From the NCBI GenBank assembly GCA_003427395.1, contig BFEA01000181.1, forward strand, positions 544,297-585,932: a stretch of 41,636 nt of DNA, in the 5' to 3' direction. A model generated the notes under the pieces. That model was not told where the DNA came from. It did no database searches and saw only the letters and a program-made list of their open reading frames with translations. The translations under genes were made by a program, and so were the position numbers. Shown piece after piece: positions 30,742 through 41,363 of the stretch. The stretch's first letter is position 1, and every line of letters starts with the position of its first letter. This DNA is from Chara braunii. Taxonomy: Eukaryota > Streptophyta > Charophyceae > Charales > Characeae.

Positions 30742-31519
30742 GTTAATTGTCATGCCGTAGACCGCAAGGACTGAGCACGTCATCGAGTTATTCATGGATA
30801 AATGGGTGTGTGACTTTGGATTGCCAAAGACTATCGTTAGTGATAGAGATATCTGTTTCACAAGTGAAATGTGGGAGAAGGCTGCAGAACAGATGGGCAG
30901 CCAACTCCAGATGACTTCTGGGAATCATCCTGAAGCCAATGGGCAAGCTGAACTGATGATCCGCGTGGTGCATCATCTGCTGAGGCATTACATAAAGCCC
31001 AGCCAAGATGACTGGGATGAGAAGTTACCTCTCATTGCCAGCCTGTACAACAACGCTGTGCACAGCACCACCGCAGTCAGTCCGAATCAGCTGCACTTGG
31101 GGTGGTAGCCTAGATCTGCTCTAGACTTCCTCCTGCATTAAAATCGACCTACAACAACTCCTGGAACCATTGAATTTGGTGTCCAGTATGAGAAGTTGCT
31201 GCAGCAAACTGTCGAACACATCAAGAAATCTCAGGAAGCAATGATTGCTTCTGAGAACAAGCATCGCTGACAGTCCACATTTCAGGTAGGGGAACGTGTC
31301 TGGGTTAAGTCTAGAGAGTCAGGGCAGGAATTCGGCATCTCTAGGGTGTTGTACCTAAGCCTGTGGGTAGAGGAAGACCGCCGAAACCCAGAGGGAATAC
31401 AGGGTCAGATCCAGGCATCACACGGATCCAAAAGAAGATCCCGCGAGGAACTAATGGAAACAACACCTCAGATTGTGGCAGATTATGAAAGAAGGTTGAA
31501 GGGGAAGGCACCTGCATAG
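30742..31519 (+). pseudogene. Pol remnant of element D (integrase core and tail)
   Basis: It reads from the mid integrase core (TARTEHVIELFMDKW, SDRDICFTSEMW, NHPEANGQAELM) to the end (PQIVADYERRLKGKAPA, TAG at 31517-31519). Compared with element B, about 235 bases are deleted at 31345, so the segment FGPWE...ILEHRGM is missing. Stops occur at about 30757, at 31106-31108 (TAG), at 31142 (TAA) and at 31268-31270 (TGA). The last is at the identical codon as the TGA at 17807-17809 of B. RT, RNase H and the front of integrase are absent. Confidence 0.88.
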
Positions 31520-31540
31520 AAGCATCTCAGCGGACTTTCA

Positions 31541-31558
31541 AAGCTAAGGGGGATGGAA
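31541..31558 (+). promoter_or_regulatory. Polypurine tract of element D
   Basis: AAGCTAAGGGGGATGGAA sits directly before the LTR, matching the tract of B. Confidence 0.75.
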
Positions 31559-33153
31559 TGTGAGGAAAGTCTCCTCAGGGGGCCCTTAGACAACATGCAT
31601 ATGTTTCGACTGTGGCCCCCAGCAAGCCTCGTGCCCGCCCTAAGTGAAGGCGGGCCTGAATATCCACGAAAGGCCCTTATCTCAGCATTTTCCAATGCAG
31701 GTTTCGGACAGTTGCTGTGACGGGGCTGAGGCAGAGCAGAGAGGCTGGGAGAGAGAGGGAGAGTGAGAGCACGCACACGCTCACTCAACTCGACGCAGAC
31801 TCGGCACGACTCGACAGACGCAGACACACAGTGGCAAAGTCGCAAAGTCACAATCTTGGATTCTGAACACAATGTCGCAGCAAGTCACACTGAAGCACAA
31901 GCACTGAGGCCGAAAACTGAATGCCCGAACTCAGCTTGAGTCCGGTCTTAACCGGACTCAAGTTGAGTCCTGAGGGCAGAAGTGAAATTTGCATCGGGGC
32001 TGAACTGAAAATCGAAGGTCTGAGCCTGGGCGCCAAAATGTCGGATGGCGCCAAGCATCGGAATCTGAAAGTGCCAGAGGAGGGATTTGAGAACGGGCGC
32101 CAACTGCAGAGGGCGCCAACAGTTAGGAACCGGAGATCAGAGACTCGAAAATAAAATAGCAGCCTGGCGGGTGGTAACCCGCGGACCAGGGATCGAGCCC
32201 TGGCTGAGTTCGTAACAGTTGCTGCACGAGAGTTGGTTGAAGAGCAACCTGGGCCTTACCCTGGGCTTCTCCAGAAGAGGCAACTGCACCAGGCAGTTGA
32301 GCCCAGTGCCCGGGTGGCTGTGCCCCGGGCACACTCATTGAGAGGCTGACACATCACAAAGTGGCCATGGGCCAACAAGAAAGCAGCATTGCCGTCGTAT
32401 CTATCCCGTGGGCCAGTGCAAATGCATCAAACAACTCAAAGCCTGGAAAGTTATGGCGCACCCAACTAAAAAGGGCCCAGGTAACTGTCAGAGTTGGCCT
32501 GGGCGCAAACATCTGGGCCACACCGGAAGCTACTGGAAACTTCCACGGCCAGGCCCACACAGTCCAGCAGCAGCAACCTCTCCCATATAGGGAGGATGCT
32601 GGCCAGAGCTGGGCATTCTGGCCAATGCGGGGATTGCGGACACGCTGCTGAGCTAACAAGCGAGTGTCTGCATGCGTTAGCTTGGGCTGGGCCGCACAGG
32701 GTCAGCGGGGCGCTAGCGGCCATAGCCGGGCTGCAGGGCGCGAGGCAGAGGAGGGCGACAGGGGGTCTTCGGGAGGAGCCGCAGAAGTGGGTGACAGGGG
32801 GTGATGAGGGGAGACGAGGATATGTACCCGGTGTATGTGGGAGGTCGGCATTGGTGTTGACGACATGTACATTGGTCTTCGAAGTTGAAGTGAGCCTGTT
32901 GTATGAACGTAGATAGGCTAGGTAGGCAACCAGGGTAGGCTGGGCGCTGGGCGCCAGACAGAGAGGAGCGACTTTGAATACTGCGTTGGTGTGGCCTGAG
33001 GGCTTGAACATTGGCTCACGAGTTCATTGTATTGCTCTTATTTGGATCGAATGTTGGTGCATTTGAGCTCTCTGCTTGTACATGACTATCTGGACTTCTG
33101 CGTGCTTTTGCAACTTGGTTTTCGGTCTATTGCTCTCGCTCATATTCCTTGCA
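31559..33153 (+). mobile_element. 3' LTR of element D
   Basis: It starts TGTGAGGA after the PPT and ends ATTCCTTGCA. It is homologous to the B LTR but about 490 bases longer, the extra sequence lying mainly between about 31680 and 32330. The hairpin GCCCGCC/GGCGGGC is at 31633-31655. The 5' LTR of this element is not present. Confidence 0.8.
31935..31962. repeat. Perfect 12-bp inverted repeat
   Basis: CTTGAGTCCGGT, a CTTA loop, then ACCGGACTCAAG. It lies inside the portion of the D LTR that is absent from B. Confidence 0.9.
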
Positions 33154-33356
33154 TGGGTCAATGGAGCAACATAAATCAGGGTGGCTCGGAACGGAAACAT
33201 AATTCGGACTCAAACGGGAAAATATTAATATCAGGGAAATCTTTGTTCTTTTTTTATAATACTTTCCTTCGCTTCGGATTTGTAGCATTGCCGCAAAAAC
33301 GAACAAAATACCACCCCCGACTTGGTCCCGAAAAATCCCTTACGTGGAACCCCGTG
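33154..33356. other. Short spacer between elements D and F
   Basis: About 200 bases without gene features. The 5 bases just left of the F LTR are CCGTG, the candidate target-site duplication; its partner lies beyond the window. Confidence 0.5.
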
Positions 33357-34360
33357 TGCAAGGAAAATAAGCAACAGCAAGATGACAATCCCAGATCACA
33401 CCATCACATTGCAAGCCAAATAGTCACACCGTGTCCAAATAGCAGCATTGCACCAATAATACACCAATGGAGTTTCGTAGCACTGAAAACCAATGTCCGT
33501 GGAGAGTACACTCTCTCCTTTCAACACAAGAGTCCAGTTCCCTTACACTCGCACTTGGCGCTCAGCGCCCAGCCTACTCCTACACAGCTACTACAGACTA
33601 CAAAAAGACAATGCAACTGTTGACATCAGNAGCAGCCCGAAGTACTTGAAGATGCCGCCCATGCAGAACATCGCCAATACAAGGTACGTGCCCTCACATC
33701 ATCATCATCATCATCCTTCACCTATCCCCTGACTTCACCCACACCTGTCCTCTCNNTCACCCGAAGACCACCCCTGCGCTTCACTGTAGTCCANGCCCAC
33801 CAGCTATGGTGGCTGGGCTATGGNGCTGCCCTCAGCAGCGCCCTCCTCCTCTGCACGANCGCANGTGCTGCACCTCGCCTCTCANCNCTAGCAGCAGCCT
33901 ACGNGCATGAGCTCNAGCAGCGNTGCCGCCCAGCATGCGAGTGCNTGNATGAGGCAGCCAGNGCCGAGCTCTTTCCTTTANGGAAAGAGTTGGCCTGCTC
34001 ANGCAGCCTGGCTGCCTNGGCCTGGGCCCAGAAGCTTCNGNAAGGCCCCAGGAGGCTGCCTGGATGCAGCAGCTACTGGGCTGCTGGGCCTCGTTCGGTT
34101 GGGCGCCCAACTGTCTCTGTATGAGGCTGCGAATCACGGCCAGGGCCTGCATTCTTTGGAAAGGCCCGGTAGGCCGTGGAAATGTCCTTNTTGCTCGGCC
34201 TGTGTTTCTTTCAACCAACTGGCGCGTCGCAACTGCCTGAACCCCAAATATGAAATTGACAGTCGAAGGCCTTTTGCAAAAAGCCAGGCCCGCCTTCACT
34301 TAGGGCGGGCAAGGCTGCAGATAGGGCCCCGTAGGCCTACCGAGGACCCTGATCCTCGCA
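33357..34360 (-). mobile_element. 3' LTR of element F
   Basis: It is 1004 bases. On the minus strand it starts TGCGAGGATC after the PPT and ends TTTTCCTTGCA. It shares the terminal TGCAAGG/CCTTGCA style and the GCCCGCC/GGCGGGC hairpin (34288-34310) with the LTRs of B and D, although most of the rest is diverged. Many N bases occur at about 33755-34190. Confidence 0.88.
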
Positions 34361-34376
34361 TTCCCTCCTCCTCAAC
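34361..34376 (-). promoter_or_regulatory. Polypurine tract of element F
   Basis: The minus strand reads GTTGAGGAGGAGGGAA directly before the LTR TG. Confidence 0.75.
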
Positions 34377-34401
34377 TTCGTGAGTCCTCTAAGAAGTCTT
34401 C

Positions 34402-37400
34402 TTATTCTGCAGGCATCTTTCCTTTCCGTTCTCTTTCATAGCCTGCAATCACTTGAGGTGCTGTTCTCATGAGTTCTTCTCGTGTGAACCAGCGATCTTC
34501 CTTGGGATCGAGGTGATGTCTGAAGCTCACCCGATACTGCATTCTTGGTTTAGGAGGTCGCCCTCTGCCTGATGGTCGAGGAACAGGCATCATNCGATGC
34601 TCGANGATCTGGTCAATGTCCACTTCGCCATCCATGGTTGGGGGCAGCATAGATCTCNGAGAGGGAAACAGNTCTGTGGCAGCAAAAGGTGCCANCTTGG
34701 NGGCATGGAAAACAGGATGAGTCCGTAAGTGTGNCGGGATGCGAATCACGTACGAAGGCCCATCCGGTTGATCCCCTACAATATCTAAGATCTCCCAGGG
34801 CCCAAAGTACTGAGGCATCNGTTTTCTTGAGATCCCTATTTCCTGTCCCAGTTCANATGATTTCACCCAGACTCTCTCACCTACCTGAAAGTTAGAAGAN
34901 CGTCTATGTTTGTTCTCAGATGCAATCANAGCATCTTGAGATTTCTGAATATGTTCAACGGCCTGCTGCAGCATNTGCTCATATTTGACNGCAAACTCTA
35001 TGCTGCNAGGTGCTGCAGTAGGTTGTCTTTCTGGTAACAGAAAGTCAAGCGCAGATCTGGGCTTCCAACCAAGNTGTAACTGGTTGGGAGTCNTACCGGT
35101 GGTGCTATGCACAACATTGTTGTANANGNTGGCGACGAGAGGTAACTTCTCGTCCCAGTCATCCTGACTTGGCTTAATATAATGCCTAAGCAGGTGCTGC
35201 NCTACCCGGTTCATCTGTTCTGCCTGGCCATTTGACTCAGGGTGATTCCCTNACGTCATTTGGAGCTTTGTGCCCNTTTGCTCAGCAGTTGACTGCCACA
35301 GTTCACTTGTGAACNNGACATNNCTATCACTAANGATANATGTAGGTAANCCGAAGTCACGTNCCCAATTGTCCATAAACAGTTTGATGACGTGGTCAGT
35401 TTTAGNTGTTTCTGGCATAGCGATTAGTCTTGCATACTTAGTAAAGNGGTCCACTATTACGAAGATGTGTCTCTTTCCAGACTTACTGGTCACGAGAGTA
35501 TCCATGAAGTCCATGGATACACTTTGACCAGGACCTTNAGGAATNGGCAAGGGNTTGAGGANCCCAAGCGGCGCCTGANTCCTTNGTTTGTCCCTTTGGC
35601 AAACCTGGCAGGTTTCAACATATCGTTTTGCATCTTCCATCATAGAGGGCCACCAGAATCTCTGAACTAAGTTTGCTGNTGTCTTCTTGTAGCCAAAATG
35701 ACCCGTTGCATCGTGACACTCTCCTAAAANTAAACTACGCAAAGACTCGCTATTAGCAACACANAGTCTTTTATTCNCTGCCTTATCGAGGAACAGCAAG
35801 TCGTCTACCATCGTAAATTCGTCCAAAGTTTTTTTTATCCTTTGCCTTGAATCTACGAATGATCTCTGACATGACTGGGTCTCCCTGATAGGCTTCCACC
35901 ATCGATCGAGTGAGGTCATTAGATATGCCAAACTCAGTTACTAGCGCGCCCAGATAATCTGCCCTTCTTGATAGCGCATCAGCCACTTTGTTGTACGTAC
36001 CCTTGATAGGATCAAGTTGATAGTCATACATGTCTATCACTTGAATCCATCTCTTGAGTGCGTCTGACAAGACTGGCTGTGTCTTAATCCAGCGCAAAGT
36101 TTCATGGTCCGACCTCACATAGAAGAACCTTCCTCGGAGGTAGTGTCTCCAATGAACTAGCGCTCTGTACAGGGCGTAGAGCTCCCTCTCATAAGTGGAC
36201 TTGGCCAGCTTCTAAGATGGCATCTTCTTGCTCATGTACTCGATCGGCCTCAACTTGGGCCCTTCCTGTTGCGCAAGGACCGCGCCTATGCCATATTGGC
36301 TAGCGTCTGTGGTCACAACAAATGGCTTGTAAGGATCAGGAAGTTTGAGAACTTCATAGTGTGTCAGGTCATACTCCAATTTCTTGAAGCTTGCTTCACA
36401 CTCCTCAGTCCACTCCCAAGGGGTGTCAAGTCGAGTTAGATCTGTTAATGGGGAAGCTATAGTACTATAGTTCTTCACAAACGGACGATAATAGCCCGTC
36501 ATCCCCAAAAACGATCCGACCTCCGTAACAGTTTGAGGTCTGGGCCAGTCACGTATGCTGGCCACCTTCGCATCTTCCGGCCTCAATCCATCTGCTGAAA
36601 TTTCATGACCCAAGTACAAGATCTTGGTGCGACCAAACTCGCATTTATCCAAGTTTACCGTGTACTGGTGCTGTCTTAGGAGGCCTAGCACTGTTTGCAA
36701 GTGTTCAGCGTGCTCCTCTACTACTAAAGATGAGAACATCGTCGAGGTACACGACGATAAACTTGTCCAAGTAGTCATGAAAGATCCTATTCATCTCGTG
36801 CTGGAACGTACCAGGCGCATTGCATAGGCCAAAAGGCATCACCACAAACTCGTACAGACCGTACCTGGTCTGAAATGCGGTTTTGTGTTGGTCCTCAGGC
36901 CTAACGGCAATTTTATGGTATCCAGACTTCAGATCTATCTTTGTGAAGTACCGACATCCCTGCACTCTATCCAAGAGGTCGTCAATGCGGGGTAGGGGCT
37001 CCGCGTTCTTAACGGTGATGGCATTGAGGCCCCTATAGTCAATGCACATCCTTAATGGACCTCCCTTCTTAGGAACAAATGAGACTGGCGCACCGTAAAG
37101 GGAGGTACTAGGTCGTATCCATCCCTTCTCTGTGAGCTCCTTGAGCTGGCGGCGAAGTTCGTCTAACTTCAGGGGAGACATCCTATAGATTCGTCCTCTA
37201 GGCACCTTACTACGTGGGACAATCTCTATCGCATGTACAACCTCCCTTTCCACCACACCTGTGGGCTCCTCAAAAAGGTCTGAATATTGTGCGACGACTC
37301 TTTCTATCTTTGGGGGTGTTTTAACGGCCTCCCCTTTCTCAGAGACAAAGACTAGATACATGCCCTCCTCTTGATTCTGCTTATAATAGTTATAGAAGGA

Positions 37401-38221
37401 TGAGGCGCACATACACCCGTAGTTTTCTATTAGACTGCTAGCTTTGAACTTTTGCAATCTAACTGTTCTACCATTGGGCAATTTGTGGATCAACACCTTT
37501 CTATCCCAGTCAAACTGAGGTTGCGAGTCTTCGAGGTAGTACATGCCTAGTATCATATCGAATGGCAGTTCGTCGCTTACCAGGAAAGAGATCTTGTGGA
37601 TCACTTCCCCTCCTCCATAGGATCTCCATAGGAGAAGGAACAGGCTACGTCCTTGACATAGTCCTTTACAACCATTTGGTGCTTGTTGGCTAGCGTAGAA
37701 GCTACAGTTCTGCTAAGCCGCTGCACTTGGTCCCCTAAGCGCAGTCTATCCACACAAGCACGACTGATGAAATTTCGTGTAGAGCCTATGTCTGCGAAGG
37801 CGCCAACCTTGCGGCCACCTACATCTACTTCTACCATGAAATGTTCACCCTTTGGACCTCTACTGATCATCACCCAAGAGTCCCCGGGGTCCTTCCCTGA
37901 CCACTCAGTCTCTAACTCTTCTAGGGCCTCAGACACATCTTTCGAACAGAGCGTCGGTGGGTCTGAATGTGTCTGCGGGGCGGTACGTGGGTCACTAGCC
38001 TTGGCCAACGCCTGAAATGGGGAAGGCAACGTTACCACTTCAGCGCGAGTAAGAGCGGCTAACACTCGTACTGGCCCAAGGTGTTTCCCTGTGAGCTGCT
38101 CGCAGAAGCACTCCCAGGGTTCGAAGATAAACCCACCACCGTTGGCGAGGCTACCTTCGTGGTGATCTTCTTGCCGCGGCAAGTCCTGGACGTGTGGCCA
38201 TAGTTGCCACAGTTCATGCAT
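34402..38221 (-). pseudogene. pol: Pol of element F (protease, RT, RNase H, integrase, chromodomain-like tail), interrupted
   Basis: It is in the -1 frame relative to gag and is entered at the slippery site 38083-38089. Protease: GAFADIGSTRNFIS (DIG instead of DSG/DTG). [27 protein letters not shown] and intact [12 protein letters not shown]. RNase H: VTTDASQYGIGAVL, then RSDHETLRW. Integrase: GECHDATGHFGYKK ... CQVCQRDK, core SMDFMDT, SD..V.FTSELW and NHPESNGQAEQMN. Tail: YRVSFRHHLDPKEDRWFTREEL. Breaks: a one-base frameshift near 37604 (G run), another near 36715 after LIFSS, TAG at 36212-36214 (MPS*KLAKS; AAG in element B), and a frameshift near 35830 at a run of eight T on the plus strand. 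More than 40 N bases fall in the integrase part. Confidence 0.9.
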
Positions 38222-39940
38222 GTACCCCTAGCAACGCGGTCACGCCACACCTCATACTCTAAACCAATCTTCACCCATGCGGGTGTTCCTTGGTCGCCCT
38301 GACCCGTGGACCGTCCTACCTTCTTCTTCCCGGTCCCCCTAGCCTTTTCCTTGATGGGTGCCACGACTCCACCATCTGAAGTCTCACTACCCCCATCGTG
38401 CTCTGTCAACTCCCCAAGATCTGAGTAGTCGTCAATCTCCGTCGTTTGGCCATCGTGGTCAACGAACATTAACTGACCCTTTTTCTTCCAATCTTGGGGC
38501 AGTCTCTTCCTACCATCGTTGGGGGCCTGATGTGCAGATCCTAGCTTTGCCTCGATGTCCAGAGCTTTCTTACTAAAAGAAGCGAAGGTGTGCTGTTCAA
38601 CATAGGCTTCGTCAACTAGCTTGGTCCTTACCTCTGACGGTAGGCACCTTAGGTAATCCGTTAGGAGAACCTGCTGGTCAAAACGCACACCAGGTACCAC
38701 GATTAATCGTTCTACGGCGTCCGTCAGCTCTCTAACATTCTTGAACCTTCGGGAACAAAGACTGTTGATAGCGTCAGTGGCCTTCTGAGCCCCTTGTGGG
38801 TCATGCCACCTGTTGTATACGGACCGTATGAACTCTTCCAATGTCTGAGATTGTGCCCAGGCATCGAAGTTTTGACCGTAGCCCTGTTGCTGCACTAAGC
38901 CATTTAACCAGCGGGCTGTTGACCCATCTAAAGAGGAGGCAGCCACTACAACTTCTTGCTCTGGCCTTGTGAGCTTATGCCTCACATAAGTAGGCACAGT
39001 TCTCACCCGAGTGTCCAAGTCTTCCTCCTTCTTCTTATCACCAGAGAAGGGCTTGGGACTCATCAAAGCTATCTTGGGCATCCACTACATAGCTTGCATG
39101 GGCCCAGGTGCTTGCTGCAGCGGCTGCATAGCCACTGAAACAGGCTGTTGCATACTAACTTGAGCCTGGCTGGACAGTGGGACTGCAGTGACCACTGTTG
39201 TAGATGGTACGACTGAGACTGAATAAACCCAGGGAGGGCATGCCAAACATGGGAGAGAAAGTTTGCCCGGTGCGTTGCGGCATCGATGATGGACCCGCAG
39301 CTGCAGGGGGAACTACCGCAAACTGTGGCGGCCTCACCATAGTGCGAGGGCCCCGAAGTTCAGCCAGAATTTGTTTCTGGCCTGCTACCAAATCAGACAA
39401 CAATTCCTATTGAACGTTTTGTGCTTCCGCCACTGAAAGTAAGGCGCCTCGCAGCGCACGGACAGCAGGGTCTAATGTTGACTCATCTAGTCTTTCCAGT
39501 CTGCCTAGCTCCTGCGCTCTACTCTCTAGTCTTGCCTTTCTTTGCATAGCTTTCCTTCTCCTCTCTACCACATCGTCCATCTGCCGCTGTAACTCATCCT
39601 GAAGTTCTTCTGCCTGCCGGATTTCTAAGTCCTCCGGTGTGAGTGGAGACTGACTGACTCGCACATGAGCAATCTGACTAGTGACTCCCTGAGTACCACT
39701 CTGACTGACTCCTGACGAAGCGGGCTGTGTAGAGGGTTGCGTCATAGATGAGGTAGCCATGGCTGCAGTGATGCTAGCTGAAACTCTAGCCCTAGCACTG
39801 TCCTCAGCTGCCCTCGCTCTCCTTGCCGCTGTCTTCTCTCTAGCCTCTCTCCTCAATCTTCTCTCGTCTCCTGGACCTAACTCCAAGAATGTCAAGGGTC
39901 GACTGCGGGCAGTCCCGCGAGTAGTCCTACGGTCGTCCAC
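38059..39940 (-). pseudogene. gag: Gag of element F, interrupted
   Basis: It starts MDDRRTTRGTARSR and has an Arg-rich N-terminal region, a Ser/Thr/Gln linker and a likely coiled coil (EIRQAEELQDELQRQMDD, then ERRRKAMQRKARLESRAQEL). A capsid-like domain follows (PFSGDKKKEEDLDTRV ... STARWLNGLVQQQG ... LTDYLRCLPSEVRTKL), then an acidic linker and a standard zinc knuckle CMNCGNYGHTSRTC (CX2CX4HX4C). TAG at 39407-39409, a frameshift near 39215 and TAG just before MPKIALMSP (about 39084) break it; the part from 39081 to the stop TAG at 38059-38061 is open. Confidence 0.85.
38083..38089 (-). promoter_or_regulatory. -1 ribosomal frameshift slippery site of element F
   Basis: On the minus strand GGGAAAC is phased G GGA AAC in the gag frame (Gly-Asn), 21 bases before the gag TAG. 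A -1 slip gives GGG AAA CAC and leads into the open pol frame (TGKHLGPV). GGGAAAC is a known functional slippery heptamer in plant luteovirid/polerovirus RNAs. A CGAGT/ACTCG stem can form around the gag stop. Confidence 0.7.
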
Positions 39941-41242
39941 TAGTAACTCCTCCTCACTTGTGCTTCACATCACTCATGAGCTACAGTGTGTGTGATCTAA
40001 ACTAGAATCCACATTGAATCCTACCTTAGCTTGACACACATCCGCATATGATACACAACTACTTACGGTCGGCTTGGAACAGACATAGTTAGGTGATGTA
40101 GTTGCAACTAATGTCAGGTCCTACAAGATATATTAATTCTATTTTTGGATTACCCTGAAACAGATTGCACTACAGCAAAGATCTAATCTATCTGTAGCCG
40201 TCTGTTAGTTGTTAGCGAAGTCTGTCACAACTAGATAATCAAAATAAAAATAACATCTCCTGTTGGAGATGTATGCTCAATGGCAGATTGTCTGTTGATT
40301 GCCACTGCGAACAGTTACCGAAATCCCCCCTCCCCCTGTATCCTTCTTGAGTAGTCACTTTGTGTCAACGTCCCTGAGCATCTGGTTTGAGCAGCGTGTC
40401 TGAAGGTGTGCAATCCGGCCCACCCCTGTGCCCCAAGTCTTTGCCGAACATGCCAGCCAGTCCACTCTTATTTACCCTCGTACGGAATGAGCCTTACACC
40501 CGGTTGATCTGGCTGATCAGGAGGATTATTAAGAGCGCCCCCATCTCTGCAGGAATTATTTAACGTCGCAGTCAGGACGATGATCACAGCCAGATTCAAT
40601 CCGAGTCCCCAACCATAAATATTTATAGACGGTCTGGTAAGCGTCTCATAAAAGGCTGGCATGCCCAGGTAGACCTCTATTGCGCAAGCAGCAGAACCAA
40701 GGACTTGCGCCCAAGCATGTGTGTGCTAGTCCCAGCGGGTTGGCATGGTGACCGTGACCCGAGTGCTTTGTCCAGGGCCCTTCAGAGGCTTCGCCCGTCT
40801 CCCACCAGCTTGCTGCTCAGGAAGAATGTCGACTCTCAAGGTTGAGCGCTCGCGACACCTCACATCGAGAGGACTCTCAAGACAGAACTCACTTCCTCAC
40901 GGTAAGAAGAGATGAAGAGGGTAGATAAGGAAGAGAGCAACATACCTCATAAATGCTGCCCCCAACCACAGATTTCTCACCGGTAACCTGATGTGCAATT
41001 ATGATGACCGGTCTTTGCTTCGGCACAACCAACAGCAGAATGTGGTTCCACCTCAGCTTAATATGTCACATCAGCGAGTTCTCATCATCCAGCATACATC
41101 CCGTATGGCACCACATAGCTCCCCGGCGCGCCCACACAACCCTGGGCCGCCTAATGTTGAACGCCAATGCCGTATCACTGCCCCACACCTCATGCGAAGC
41201 ACCAATAGCTATTGCAAAGAACCAATGAAGCGATATGAACCA
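39941..41242 (-). other. Untranslated leader of element F
   Basis: About 1.3 kb between PBS and gag start. Only short ORFs are present. Its length matches the leader of element C although the sequences differ. Confidence 0.6.
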
Positions 41243-41254
41243 GCTCCGATACCA
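41243..41254 (-). promoter_or_regulatory. Primer binding site of element F (initiator Met tRNA)
   Basis: The plus strand reads GCTCCGATACCA, so the minus strand is TGGTATCGGAGC, identical to the PBS of element C. Three bases separate it from the LTR end. Confidence 0.9.
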
Positions 41255-41257
41255 AAT

Positions 41258-41363
41258 TGCAAGGAAAATAAGCAACAGCGAGATGACAATCCCAGATCAC
41301 ACCATCACATTGCAAGGAAAATAAGCAACAGCGAGATGACAATCCCAGATCACACCATCACAT
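41258..41363. repeat. 53-base tandem duplication at the LTR end
   Basis: TGCAAGGAAAATAAGC and the following 37 bases are present twice (41258 and 41311). The left LTR of the same element has one copy. Confidence 0.9.

Noticed and set aside
32188-32205. tRNA T-arm-like CCAGGGATCGAGCCCTGG
   Set aside because: No matching A box, anticodon arm or acceptor stem around it, so not called as a tRNA.
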